Position numbers and translations under genes: made by a program. From JAIQFL01 sp035295745 (GTDB lineage Bacteria; Acidobacteriota; Terriglobia; Bryobacterales; Bryobacteraceae), in NCBI GenBank assembly GCA_035295745.1, contig DATGIL010000056.1, positions 1 to 64,000 of the forward strand: a stretch of 64,000 nucleotides of DNA, read 5' to 3'. The notes below the pieces were generated by a model. It was not told where the DNA came from. It was given only the letters and a program-made list of their open reading frames with translations, and did no database searches. Below, piece by piece: positions 27,564-38,659 of this stretch (its first letter is position 1; each line of letters starts with the position of its first letter).

Positions 27564-29503
27564 GTGCGGTAGGACTGGGCTTTCTGCTGGAGATCGGGGT
27601 CGAGGAGATTCCCGATTGGATGATTCCGGGCGCGCTCGAGAATCTGCGGCTGTTGTTCGAAAAGCTGGAGATACCACACGAGTCGGTGACCATGGACGCG
27701 ACGCCCCGGCGTCTGGTCCTGCGCGCCGATGGGTTGCCGTCGCGGCAGGCAGACAGCCAGGAGCACGTGATGGGGCCGGCGAAATCGGCGCCCGCACAAG
27801 CTGTAGCCGGGTTCGCTCGTAAGCTCGGCGTGAAACCCGAAGAGCTCGCGCTCGAGACGACTCCGAAGGGCACGTATTACAGTTTCGTGAAAAAGGTGGA
27901 GGGCCGGCGCACCATCGACATTCTCGCCGAAGGTCTGCCGGCGATTATCCCGCAGATCTATTTCCCCAAGACCATGTATTGGACGGGCAAGGGCGGTGTC
28001 CGTTTCATCCGGCCGATCCGCTGGATCGTCGCGCTGTTGGGCGAGGAGACCGTGCCCTTCGAACTGGCGGGCGTGCGATCGGGCAATCTGACATCTGGAC
28101 ACCGGCGGCTCGGCGCGCCGGAAGTAGTAGTCACGGTGGAGGACTACGAGCGGCGCCTGCGCGACCACTATGTAATTCTCTCGGCCGAGGAGCGACGGCA
28201 GCGGATCCATCAGGGCATGCAAGGCATGCGCGTCAAACACGACGCCGCGCTGCTGGAGACTCTGGTCTACATCACGGAGTACCCGACGCCGATTGCCGGC
28301 TCTTTCGATCCGCGGTTCCTGCAACTGCCCGAAGAGGTGCTGGTCACGGTGATGCGCCACCATCAGAAGTACTTCTCGGTGGAGGACGCGCAGGGTCAAC
28401 TAGCGCCGGAGTTCGTGGCGGTGATGAACCTGGATGCCGATTCGCAGGGTTTCGTCCGCAGCGGTAATGAGCGTGTGCTGCGGGCGCGCTTCAACGACGC
28501 GCGCTTCTTCTGGGATTCCGACCAGAAGAAGAAGCTCGCGGATCGAATGCAGGATCTGCGAAATGTGACCTTTCAAAAGGACGTGGGGTCTTACTACGAG
28601 AAGCTGGTCCGCATGGGCGATCTGGTGGGCAAGCTCGCCGGGGATGCGGACGCGCAACGCGCCGTCGAACTGTGCAAGTGCGATCTCACCACCGAACTGG
28701 TCAAGGAATTTACCGAGTTGCAGGGCGTGGTAGGCGGTCTCTACGCGAAGGCGCAGGGCGAAAATGAGTCCGTCTCGAAAGCCATCTACGATCACTACAA
28801 GCCCGAAAGCATGGACGATGCGATTCCCCGCAGCAGGACCGGGCAGATCGTGTCCCTGGCCGATAAGCTTGATACGTTGATTAGTTGCTTCGCGGTAGGC
28901 CTGGTGCCCACGGGATCGAAGGATCCCTACGCGTTGCGCCGGGCGGCGCAGGGCGTGGTGCGGATTCTGGTGGAAGGCAAGATCGAGATCGCGCTGCTCC
29001 CGCTGTTGGGAGGCGACCAGGCGCTGATCGAATTTTTCCAGGATCGCGTCCGCTTCTATTTCAAAGAGGCCCGCAACTTCAAGTACGACGAAGTCAACGC
29101 GGCGATGGCGGCGGGCTGGGACAACCTGGTGGATCTGGAGGCACGCCTGGCGCGCATTCAGAATCTGCGCTTCACTCCCGATTTCGAGCCTCTGGCAGCC
29201 AGCTTCAAACGCATTCGCAACATTCTGGAACAGGCCAAATTTACGGGCGAGGCGGGATTCAACGCCGGCCTGCTGGAAGACGGCGCGGAGAAAGAGCTTT
29301 ACGAAGAGTATGCGAAGATCGCAGGCCAACCGATTGAAAGCGTGATCTCGCGGCTGCGGCCCAAAGTCGATCTGTTCTTCGACAAGGTGCTGGTCAACGC
29401 GCCTCAGCAGGAGGTTCGCCAGAACCGCCTGAAATTGCTTTTCGAACTCCGGAAAGAATTCTCCAAGGTAGCGGACTTTTCGGAAATAGTGACCAACTCA
29501 TAG
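27560..29503 (+). CDS. glyS: Glycyl-tRNA synthetase beta subunit
   Basis: 647 aa from the GTG at 27560, whose bases overlap the glyQ stop. The start GFLLEIGVEEIPDWMIPGAL is typical, followed by TPRRLVLRADGLP, MGPAKSAPAQAVAGFARKLG, MYWTGKGGVRFIRPIRWIVA, VMRHHQKYFSV, RVLRARFNDARFFWDSDQKK and the HD-like DKLDTLISCFAVGLVPTGSK, DPYALRRA segment. The C-terminus carries the tRNA-binding anticodon-type domain (LRPKVDLFFDKVLVNA). It forms the alpha2beta2 enzyme with GlyQ. ppdK follows after only 15 bp and is probably co-transcribed. Confidence 0.97.
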   Translation: MSAVGLGFLLEIGVEEIPDWMIPGALENLRLLFEKLEIPHESVTMDATPRRLVLRADGLPSRQADSQEHVMGPAKSAPAQAVAGFARKLGVKPEELALETTPKGTYYSFVKKVEGRRTIDILAEGLPAIIPQIYFPKTMYWTGKGGVRFIRPIRWIVALLGEETVPFELAGVRSGNLTSGHRRLGAPEVVVTVEDYERRLRDHYVILSAEERRQRIHQGMQGMRVKHDAALLETLVYITEYPTPIAGSFDPRFLQLPEEVLVTVMRHHQKYFSVEDAQGQLAPEFVAVMNLDADSQGFVRSGNERVLRARFNDARFFWDSDQKKKLADRMQDLRNVTFQKDVGSYYEKLVRMGDLVGKLAGDADAQRAVELCKCDLTTELVKEFTELQGVVGGLYAKAQGENESVSKAIYDHYKPESMDDAIPRSRTGQIVSLADKLDTLISCFAVGLVPTGSKDPYALRRAAQGVVRILVEGKIEIALLPLLGGDQALIEFFQDRVRFYFKEARNFKYDEVNAAMAAGWDNLVDLEARLARIQNLRFTPDFEPLAASFKRIRNILEQAKFTGEAGFNAGLLEDGAEKELYEEYAKIAGQPIESVISRLRPKVDLFFDKVLVNAPQQEVRQNRLKLLFELRKEFSKVADFSEIVTNS

Positions 29504-29518
29504 GAGCAAGGATAAAGA

Positions 29519-32263
<2,745 letters not shown>

Positions 32264-32313
32264 CGCAGTTCCGTTTTGCGTGGACATGATAACGTGTTGG
32301 TGAAGGACGTAAC

Positions 32314-32889
32314 ATGTCCACGCACCCTAAGAACTACATCACTCCGGAACAATACCTGGAGATCGAGCGCAAGGCCGAATACGAGAGCGAATATTGCGCT
32401 GGCGAGATGTTCGCCATGGCGGTTGCGAAGTTCCCCCACAATCTGATCAAAATGAATGCGGCCATGCATCTGGCATGGCAACTTCGGCCGCTTCCCTGCC
32501 GGGTGTGTTCGAGCGATCAGCGTGTACTGATAGCGCCGACGGGATTGTATACCTATCCCGACATCATCGTGGTCTGCGGAGAACCGAAGTTCCTGGACGG
32601 ACAACTCGACACCCTGCTTAACCCCACCCTGATTGCGGAAGTTCTCTCGCCCTCCACTGAGGACTTCGACCGTGGCCGTAAATTCGGGCACTATCGGGCG
32701 ATTGAATCTCTCAAAGTGTATCTCATGATCTCGTCGGAATCGGTTGGAGCGGAGCTATTCGCACGCCAATCGGATGGCAAATGGAAGTTGATGGCGGAAT
32801 CCGATCGCCTGGAGGACACCATCGAGTTGGAATCCGTCGCCTGCCGCCTCAAGCTAGCCGATCTCTACGAGAAAGTCGAACTAATTTGA
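32314..32889 (+). CDS. Uma2-family PD-(D/E)xK nuclease-like protein
   Basis: 191 aa. The frame YITPEQYLEIERKAEYESEY, CAGEMFAM, then TGLYTYPDIIVVCGEPKFLD (the catalytic Asp), LIAEVLSPSTEDFDRGRKF (E-x-L of the PD-(D/E)xK core) and a LIMISSES-like strand match the Uma2/DUF820 family. Genes of this family are abundant in cyanobacteria and Acidobacteria and are often near mobile DNA; in vivo function is not settled. It is 50 bp downstream of ppdK and next to the start of the mobile island. It has no partner gene. Confidence 0.85.
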   Translation: MSTHPKNYITPEQYLEIERKAEYESEYCAGEMFAMAVAKFPHNLIKMNAAMHLAWQLRPLPCRVCSSDQRVLIAPTGLYTYPDIIVVCGEPKFLDGQLDTLLNPTLIAEVLSPSTEDFDRGRKFGHYRAIESLKVYLMISSESVGAELFARQSDGKWKLMAESDRLEDTIELESVACRLKLADLYEKVELI

Positions 32890-33172
32890 CGTTCAGCGCA
32901 GATTAGCTTGTAAATCATGCTGGCTTGCCAGAGCGACTGGGCACAAAGGCCGGCCATGATCCCGCTGGTTTCTCCCACACGGTCGACCCTCTACGAGAAG
33001 GTGGCCTCGGGTACAGCCGTCCCGAGATGTGTCCTCGTAACCCGTAGGCCGGTTGCGATCTCTACGTCCAGTTCGAGGCTTCGGGACAGACCTGCTGGTG
33101 GTCTAATGTCCGATCTTACGAGAGTCGGTCTGGGTGAAGTCGCCGGCTCGGCATCTGCGCGATTGTGACAGC

Positions 33173-33195
33173 GGGTGTGGCTCTCATGCTGGACA
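33173..33195 (+). repeat. Left inverted repeat of the ISKra4-like element
   Basis: 23 bases, matching the complement of 34700-34722 at 22 positions (one G/A difference at base 16). Confidence 0.85.
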
Positions 33196-33254
33196 AATCG
33201 CCATGAATATGCTAAAACAGGCTGCCAGATTGTGATCTAGTGTCAGGAGGTGTG

Positions 33255-34691
33255 ATGCCCAAGATGGTGATAGAGGTTCCGGAGGAGTTTGCGGAAGTGG
33301 GAAAGGCGATGGCCGGGTATCTGGCGGCTTTGCAGCGGACGGTGTCCCGGCTCGGTGGCGGGAAAGCGGTGGATTATGCGGAAATTGAACGGGCCATGGC
33401 AGAAAGTGCGGGACGCACGGAGTTGGCCGGCCACCGCGCCATTCTCCAGAGCTTGGACATTGACCTTCCTGCGGTGATCATCGGAGGGGTGCGCTACACG
33501 CGGGTGGGACGGTGCGAGGCGCCCTACCACACGATGGTGGGTTCGGTGTCCGTCGAGAGATCGCTGTACCGTCAATCGGGCGAGCGTGGGGGGCAGCCGG
33601 GCGGCCGGGTAGTGGATCCGGTGAGCCTGCGGGCCGGGGTGGTGAAGGACGGCTGGCTGCCCCACGCGGCGCGGGCGATGGCCCATGCGGTGCAGCAAGG
33701 CCCGTCGCGGGAAGCGGAAGCGAGCGCGCGCGAGTTTGGCCGGCTACCGTATTCGCGCGCCAGTTTCGAGCGTGTGGCCCACCTGGTCGGGGCCCTGGCG
33801 GTTTCGGATCACCAGGACATAGAAGACGCCCTGATCGATGCCGTCGAGGTGCCGGAGGAGGCTCGCTCGATTAGTGTGTCGCTGGATCGGGTCAGTGTGC
33901 CGATGGAGGAACCGCGGCGGCGGCCAGCGGGGCGGCCGAAAAAGGGCGCGCCGAAGAAGCCTGTGGAACGGAACTTTCGCATGGCCTATTGCGGTACGGT
34001 GACGCTGCACGATGAAAACGGAGTGGGACGGCACACGATTCGCTATGGATGCATGCCCGAGGGAGATCTCACGGGTTTACGCGACCGTCTGGTTGCCGAT
34101 GTCGCGACGCTGCGCAGCAAGAAGCCAGATTTGAAGATTGAGCTACTCTGCGACGGGGCTCCGGAGATGTGGAATCTGTTGGAGGAGGGCTTCGTCGCCA
34201 AGTTCGGTAACGACATCTACCGCCTGGTGGATCTGCACCACCTGATGGAGAAGCTTGGGGCCGCCGCCCGCGCAATCGAGCACGCCACGGGGGCCGACGA
34301 AAAGCTCCGGCGATGGAAGATGAGCCTGCTGAACCGCGCGAGTGCGGCACGCGGCATTCTGGAGGAGCTGACCGCCTCGGGCAGGGATGAGGGTGTCGGC
34401 ACGGATCACCCAGTCCATGCGGCCATCACCTATCTCCAAAGCCACAGCGCCGACGCCGATCGTATGAACTACGCCCGGGCGCGTCGACTGGGCTTGGCAC
34501 TCGGTACTGGCAACGTCGAGGCCACCTGCAAGAGTCTCTTCGAAACCCGCATGAAGCGCTGCGGCGCACGGTGGAAGGAGGAGACGGGTCAGCACATCGT
34601 ACAGCTCCGATCCCTCGCCTTAAGTGATCGATGGGGGCCCGCCATCGAGCTAACACTCCGCCCGCTGCGGAAGCCTGTCCGCGCGGCTTGA
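33255..34691 (+). CDS. ISKra4-family transposase
   Basis: 478 aa from the ATG at 33255, placed after the strong CAGGAGG site. The N-terminus is a helical domain; the mid part has IGGVRYTRVGRCEAPYHTMV and SVERSLYRQSGERGGQPG. The catalytic region includes SISVSLDRVSVPMEEPRRRP, then IELLCDGAPEMWNLL (Asp), RLVDLHHLMEKLGAAARAIE and the end LALGTGNVEATCKSLFETRM, KRCGARW with the conserved Glu. These are the marks of ISKra4/ISAzba1-type DDE enzymes. The frame is uninterrupted and both element ends are present, so it may still be active. Confidence 0.9.
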   Translation: MPKMVIEVPEEFAEVGKAMAGYLAALQRTVSRLGGGKAVDYAEIERAMAESAGRTELAGHRAILQSLDIDLPAVIIGGVRYTRVGRCEAPYHTMVGSVSVERSLYRQSGERGGQPGGRVVDPVSLRAGVVKDGWLPHAARAMAHAVQQGPSREAEASAREFGRLPYSRASFERVAHLVGALAVSDHQDIEDALIDAVEVPEEARSISVSLDRVSVPMEEPRRRPAGRPKKGAPKKPVERNFRMAYCGTVTLHDENGVGRHTIRYGCMPEGDLTGLRDRLVADVATLRSKKPDLKIELLCDGAPEMWNLLEEGFVAKFGNDIYRLVDLHHLMEKLGAAARAIEHATGADEKLRRWKMSLLNRASAARGILEELTASGRDEGVGTDHPVHAAITYLQSHSADADRMNYARARRLGLALGTGNVEATCKSLFETRMKRCGARWKEETGQHIVQLRSLALSDRWGPAIELTLRPLRKPVRAA

Positions 34692-34699
34692 CGTGTCAG

Positions 34700-34722
34700 T
34701 GTCCAGTATGAGAGCCACACCC
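34700..34722 (-). repeat. Right inverted repeat of the ISKra4-like element
   Basis: 23 bases that pair with 33173-33195. The repeat starts nine bases past the transposase stop codon. Confidence 0.85.
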
Positions 34723-34854
34723 TTCGCAAAGAGCCTTTTTAAATCCGTGTGGGTCATGGATGTTCTGATTTCAGGCCGATTTGTTCGTTGACATTCGGTA
34801 TCTGACCGATTAGAGAATACGCATTGTCCTGAAGGTAAAACTGAAAGATGCCGA

Positions 34855-35168
34855 ATGATAGCTGTGAGACGCTTAAAAAGCGGAGCCCCTTCAGGGCGAG
34901 GCACCACACGAAACGCTGAAATTCTTGACGTTCACAAGGCGCGGAACTTCTGACGGTCTCCGCCGATACCGTCTACGACCTGCTCAAATCCGGCGAACTT
35001 CCGGGCCGGAAAGTGGGCCGGAAATGGATCACGACGAAGGCCGCCGTGATCCGGTGGATTGAAGGTTCAGTCGCCGGTGACGCTGCCGCGCGTGCGGTTA
35101 ACGGTGGCGACAAGGCAACGCTGACTCGGATGCTGCAATCATCGCCCGTGCGGCTCCGGACAGCGTAG
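34855..35168 (+). pseudogene. Excisionase-type HTH (HTH_17) protein, frameshifted
   Basis: From the ATG at 34855 the frame reads MIAVRRLKSGAPSGRG, then AEILDVHKA, and stops early. One missing G in GGCGCGGAA puts the rest out of frame; the next frame reads AELLTVSADTVYDLLKSGEL, PGRKVGRKWITTKAAVIRWI and ends at 35168. Joined, this is a MerR-like helix-turn-helix of the excisionase/HTH_17 kind with a basic tail of about 30 residues. Such genes often belong to integrative elements; a broken integrase lies 1.5 kb downstream. With the frameshift, no DNA-binding protein would be made. Confidence 0.6.
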
Positions 35169-35271
35169 GAGACAGCGGTTGGGATCAACCGCATTGGCGG
35201 CAAGGCCGTTTGCGCCGAATGCCGGCTTAGCGTAGGATGGCCGGCATTGATACGATGAAAGAGGTCAGCCG

Positions 35272-35655
35272 ATGAGCATCGAAATTCAAAAGCCTGAACT
35301 TGTACGCCGCGTGCGGGAAGGCATCCAGATCGGGCGCTTTCACGACCTGGATGAGCTTCTGAACAAAGCGCTCGATGCTTCAGAATCCCCGGCCCACAAG
35401 ATGGCGGCGCTCGATTGGTCACAATGCCCGGTCGTGGAAAGTGTACCGGGCCGATTAAACGGCGCATGGGTGTTTAAGGACACGCGCAAGCCAATATCGG
35501 CGGTCTTCGAAAATCTGGAGGATGGAGCCACCGTGGACGAGATCGCAGAGTGGTACCAGATTTCGAAGGAGCAGGTTGTCGCGGTCCTGGAATTTGCCGT
35601 GCGCAGCGTTGCGACACTGGCCTCCGCATCTCTCCAAGGTGCTCATCCTGTTTGA
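35272..35655 (+). CDS. ParD-like / DUF433 fusion, probable antitoxin
   Basis: 127 aa. The N-terminal 45 residues (MSIEIQKPELVRRVREGIQI, FHDLDELLNKALD) look like the ParD-type antitoxin N-terminal helices. The rest is a DUF433 domain: MAALDWSQCPVVESVPGRLN, GAWVFKDTRKPISAVFENLE, then VDEIAEWYQISKEQVVAVLE. DUF433 proteins normally serve as antitoxins to DUF5615 PIN-like toxins. Here a second, single-domain DUF433 gene follows 43 bp downstream. The domain fusion is uncommon in my experience. The start follows a GAGGT site. Confidence 0.75.
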   Translation: MSIEIQKPELVRRVREGIQIGRFHDLDELLNKALDASESPAHKMAALDWSQCPVVESVPGRLNGAWVFKDTRKPISAVFENLEDGATVDEIAEWYQISKEQVVAVLEFAVRSVATLASASLQGAHPV

Positions 35656-35698
35656 TCACTTGCCGACACGTTCTATCATGGAAGGAGGGATACGAAAT

Positions 35699-35935
35699 AT
35701 GGCGAATTTGGATTGGTCACATTGCCCGGCTGTGGAAAGCATTCCCGGCAAAGTGAGTGGCGCTTGGGTGTTTCGCGGAACTCGTGTTCCGGTGTCCGCC
35801 GTTTTTGAGAATCTGAAAACGTCACCGATTGAGGAAGTTCTTGAGAATTTCCACGTCACGCGCGACCAAGTTCAGACCGTCCTCGACTTTGCAGCCAAAA
35901 GCGCACAGCCCCCCGTTGAAGCATTGCATAACTGA
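35699..35935 (+). CDS. DUF433 antitoxin
   Basis: 78 aa from the ATG at 35699, preceded by GAAGGAGG about ten bases upstream. It is a single DUF433 domain: MANLDWSHCPAVESIPGKVS, GAWVFRGTRVPVSAVFENLK, SPIEEVLENFHVTRDQVQTV, LDFAAK. This small winged-helix-like protein pairs with DUF5615 toxins and probably binds both the toxin and the operon promoter. Its stop overlaps the start of the DUF5615 gene (TGATG), the usual coupling of this pair. It is closely related to the C-terminal part of its upstream neighbour, so a duplication is likely. Confidence 0.85.
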   Translation: MANLDWSHCPAVESIPGKVSGAWVFRGTRVPVSAVFENLKTSPIEEVLENFHVTRDQVQTVLDFAAKSAQPPVEALHN

Positions 35936-36261
35936 TGAAGATTATCCTCGATGAGAGCATTCCGCAGAAGCTGCGGCTACTGATCGAGGGCGGCCATGTA
36001 GTCGTCACGACCTGGTTTCAAGGTTGGTCCGGGCTCAAGAACGGGGCATTGCTGATTGCAGCGGAGGGGGCCGGTTTTGACCTGTTCATTACGGCAGATC
36101 AGGAGTTGAAGTATCAGTAAAACCTGACGGGGCGGAAAATGGCGATGCTTGTGTTGAGTACGAACAATTGGAGTGTCATCAAAGCTCGGCTGGCTGACAT
36201 CATGACCGCTATCAATGCCGTTACGCCCGGCAGCTACACGGAGCTGGATATTTCCGAATAG
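35935..36261 (+). pseudogene. DUF5615 PIN-like toxin, cut by a nonsense codon
   Basis: The first 61 codons read MKIILDESIPQKLRLLIEGG, HVVVTTWFQGWSGLKNGALL, then DLFITADQELKYQ and a TAA at 36118. Family members read YQQN here, and changing TAA to CAA continues the same frame as NLTGRKMAMLVLSTNNWSVI to a TAG at 36259-36261, giving a normal length of 108 aa. The N-terminal half holds the PIN acidic residues (D near MKIILDE and D in ITADQ). Truncation removes the last strand and helices, so toxicity is probably lost. This is a single base change. Confidence 0.75.
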
Positions 36262-36450
36262 CAGGCTGATTACCCGCCGTGCCAGAGCTGGTGTTTATGG
36301 CAGTCGCGGATTCGACCCGCGCAAATCCGTGAACTCCGTTTGAACACCGTTAAGAGGAATGCGGGAGTTCAGTATGAAAACACGGTATCCTCAATCGCCA
36401 GAACGAGGATTCCATAAACACTATGTTCTTTGTTGACAATTTACAGTCGT

Positions 36451-36496
36451 CTTCCCAAGCTGGACGTCGCCGGTTCGAATCCGGTCTCCCGCTCCA
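36451..36496 (+). other. 3' fragment of tRNA-Gly(CCC), probable attachment-site copy
   Basis: 46 bases run from the anticodon loop to the CCA: CTTCCCAAGCTGG gives the loop with CCC anticodon and the 3' stem strand, CGGTTCGAATCCG forms the T arm, and CTCCCGCTCCA is the acceptor 3' strand. The 5' half is not present directly upstream; only a short GCGGGAG occurs 90 bp before, and it is probably chance. Integrases that target tRNA genes leave exactly such a 3' copy at one end of the element. The broken integrase gene starts 123 bp further on. The intact tRNA-Gly should lie at the far end of the island, outside this window. Confidence 0.75.
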
Positions 36497-36618
36497 TCTT
36501 TTCAACAATCTAGGAAGAATCCGCCAAAAAGTCTTACTGCGTTTACTGCATTTAGCCCCCAAAGCCCCTTTATTCACTTATCCGAAAGCCCAACTCGAGG
36601 CTTCCGTCGCGGAGTGAT

Positions 36619-37692
36619 TCATTGGATCACCACCGCTGTCAACTTCCGAACCGCCTCCCGTTGGCTCGAATCCGAATTCGCGTAAACCCCAAGACTGACG
36701 CCTAGCCCGTGGCCCCGCTGATCGGACGCCACCTTGTCATCGATACCGGCCTTTCGCGCCAGGTTTGCATTCGCACGCCGCATCACCTGAAAGTCGGCCC
36801 AGCCGAGCCCAATCTTCGCGAGCCGCGGGTGAATGTTCCGCCGCCAGAGATTGTCCCGACTCATGGGCGTTTCGAGGTTCTCGGAAGGAAAACAAGCGGT
36901 TCGGACTCGGGTCGCGCTGCAATGTTCGCCAAGCCTCGATGTCTTCGATTGTGGCGTCCGACAGCGCTCCCTCCCGCACCGACTTCTTGGTTTTTGGAGT
37001 ATCCATTTCGCCTCGGTAGACGCGCGCCTCGACTGTGAAAGAATCCTGGCCGATGTCGTACAACTTGAGTGCCAGAATTTCTCCGGGCCGCATCCCCTCA
37101 AAAATGGCAAGCTTGACGATCAGCCGCTCCCGAAGGTCCAGCACCTCAAACATCAGGTTGATGTCCTCAGGACGAAGGTCACGCCGTTCACGGGCGGCCT
37201 TGCATTTTGGCGTATACAGGGAAGTCGCCGGGTTACGGTCTGCGGCACCCTCGCTCATAGCCAGCCTATAAATCGCCATCAAATGCCAGCGCAGATGATC
37301 CACAACGCTTAAAGAAAGCATTCGGGCCTTTTCGTCAAGGAGACTTTGAAGTTCCTCTCGTGAAATACTGTTCAGTGATCTGGGACCGAGCGGCTCAACA
37401 AGATGCAGGTTGATCGTCGGTTCCGTAGTAGTCGCCGTAGAATTTTTCCACCTCCTCCTCGCTATTGGCAGGGTAGACGGAACCCACAAATTGTCGAAAC
37501 GTGAACATGGCAGTCTGTTTTCGCGCCGCCCCGGCATTGATGGGAGCGAGAATTCCAGACAGCATCGATATAGGAAGCAAGCTTGTCACGATCGCGTTCG
37601 GCGGGCTGACGCCCTTGCTCCCATTTCTTGTATGTGCCTTGAGGTAAGCGTCTGATGATCCACCCTTCCGCCGGGGGCTGGAGGTGCGGCAT
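36619..37692 (-). pseudogene. Tyrosine-type site-specific integrase, several frameshifts
   Basis: Read from 37692 downward, three frames in turn give the parts of one integrase. The N-terminal DNA-binding part includes TFRQFVGSVYPANSEEE. The core is ISREELQSLLDEKARMLSLS, then EGMRPGEILALK with the first catalytic Arg, then RVYRGEMDTPKTKKSVREGA. After a break near 36840 the C-terminal part gives FQVMRRANANLARKAGIDDK, QRGHGLGVSLGVYANSD with His and Tyr. At least two indels separate these. The order R...R..H...Y is that of tyrosine recombinases. It ends 122 bp from the tRNA-Gly fragment, so it is very likely the integrase that made that junction, now dead. Confidence 0.75.
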
Positions 37693-37700
37693 CTTGGGGG

Positions 37701-37985
37701 ATGACCGACCAAAAGCGGGAGTATTCGAGCAACCTGATCGCCGAGCAGGAGGCCAGCGGCCAAACCATTCGGGCGTTCTGCCAAGAACAGGGCGTCCGAG
37801 ATCCTGCCTTTTACTATTGGCGCAAGAGGCTACTAAAGAGCAAACCGATGCAGTTCGCTCTTCTGAAAACGGTGGCCAGCGCGGCCCCGTTGGAACTGAT
37901 TTTGGCCAATGGCGAGCAACTCCGGATCCGGAACGGCGTGGACGCGACGGCGTTTCGCCTGGTGCTGAACGTCGTAAGGCAATGA
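37701..37985 (+). CDS. tnpA: IS66 accessory protein TnpA
   Basis: 94 aa. The N-terminal helix-turn-helix IAEQEASGQTIRAFCQEQGV, then AFYYWRKRL, and a short C-terminal beta segment (LELILANGEQLRIRNGVDAT) match the IS66 OrfA type, which is needed for transposition together with TnpB and TnpC. The frame is intact, but its partners are not, so the element cannot move by itself. The stop overlaps the tnpB start (ATGA). Confidence 0.8.
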   Translation: MTDQKREYSSNLIAEQEASGQTIRAFCQEQGVRDPAFYYWRKRLLKSKPMQFALLKTVASAAPLELILANGEQLRIRNGVDATAFRLVLNVVRQ

Positions 37986-38506
37986 TTCACCCTCCGGCCA
38001 GCGTACGAGTGTATCTGTGCTTGAGTCCCTGCGACATGCGCCGGAGCTTCGACGGGTTGCACGCGCTGGTACGGGATCATCTCCAGTTGGATCCATTTGC
38101 CGGCCATCTTTACCTGTTCGCCAACAAGCGTAGAGATCGGCTCAAGACTCCGTACTAGGACCGGGATGGGTTTGCCATCTGGGCGAAACGACTGGAAGCG
38201 GGTAGCTACGCGATTCCCTTAGGAGAACCCGGCTCCGGGCGTTTTGAGATCAGCGTGGAAGAACTCGGAGCGCTGTTGAGCGGCATCGATCTGAGCAACG
38301 CTACGCGGCGCAAGCGTTACTGGCGCATAAACCATTTTGATCTCCGTTTGATTTTGCTTGAAAACGCGAAGTTCCGCGGTTATTCTGCAAACAGGTGCCG
38401 CCCATCGATCCCAACACACGGCCGAAAGATGTCGATGTGTTGCAGAAGATCGTGGTGGACCTGTGCGAGCAACTCCAGCACGAAACCGGCGCAGCCACTT
38501 CGGTGA
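37982..38506 (+). pseudogene. tnpB: IS66 TnpB with a nonsense codon
   Basis: The frame starts VRVYLCLSPCDMRRSFDGLH, AL, then LDPFAGHLYLFANKRRDRLK and meets TAG at 38156. IS66 Orf2 proteins have a Trp at this point, and the same frame continues with DRDGFAIWAKRLEAGSYAIP and ISVEELGALLSGIDLS to the usual RKRY end near 38320. So the stop is a TGG to TAG change. The frame runs further open to 38506, past the normal end. Confidence 0.75.
38395..38500 (+). pseudogene. IS66 TnpC transposase, N-terminal scrap
   Basis: From the GTG at 38395 the frame reads PPIDPNTRPKDVDVLQKIVV, DLCEQLQHET, like the leading coiled segment of IS66 DDE transposases, then loses similarity. The catalytic domain is absent. 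Confidence 0.5.
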
Positions 38507-38659
38507 GATGGAGGCTACGCGGGCAACTGGGCCACAATGCTGCGCCGTTTTCTCCTTCTCCGAACCCGCCGCACCCGAACCTCAGCCCTCCTGTGGTGGC
38601 GTGCGTACACTCAAACCTATCGGTGGCCGTTCGGCTCGCGCCCGGACCCTGAGAGATTA

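Larger units (their letters stand above)
33173..34722 (+). mobile_element. Complete ISKra4-like insertion sequence
   Basis: One full-length transposase frame is bounded by matching inverted ends: GGGTGTGGCTCTCATGCTGG at 33173 inward, and its complement from 34722 inward with one mismatch over 23 bases. Total length is 1550 bp. No target-site duplication is obvious in the flanks. It is probably the youngest insertion in the island, since its gene is intact while neighbours are broken. Confidence 0.85.
37701..38506 (+). mobile_element. IS66-family remnant (tnpA, broken tnpB, start of tnpC)
   Basis: The three standard IS66 genes appear in order with tight spacing, but tnpB has an internal stop and tnpC is cut after about 30 codons. 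No inverted ends were found. The right edge merges into decayed DNA of another protein. Confidence 0.75.

Noticed and set aside
26679..27797. Minus-strand frame of about 370 codons opposite glyQ
   Set aside because: Antisense of a highly conserved synthetase; no ribosome site or domain.
32917..33168. 83-codon frame upstream of the ISKra4-like element
   Set aside because: No ribosome site and no similarity; random-looking composition.
33255..34691. Transposase gene start at the GTG of 33240
   Set aside because: That start lies before the Shine-Dalgarno sequence CAGGAGG; the ATG at 33255 is placed correctly after it.
36300..36340. T-arm-like hairpin GCGGATTCGACCCGC as a second tRNA piece
   Set aside because: The TTC is not at the loop start and no acceptor sequence follows.
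36358..36375. GCGGGAG upstream of the tRNA-Gly fragment as the 5' half of a split tRNA
   Set aside because: Only seven bases pair with the acceptor end, the D arm is absent, and no group I intron features are seen in the 76 bases between. Chance match is more likely.
36350..36577. Short minus-strand protein over the tRNA-Gly fragment
   Set aside because: Its translation (SGRPDSNRRRPA) is the well-known artefact of reading tRNA sequence backwards.
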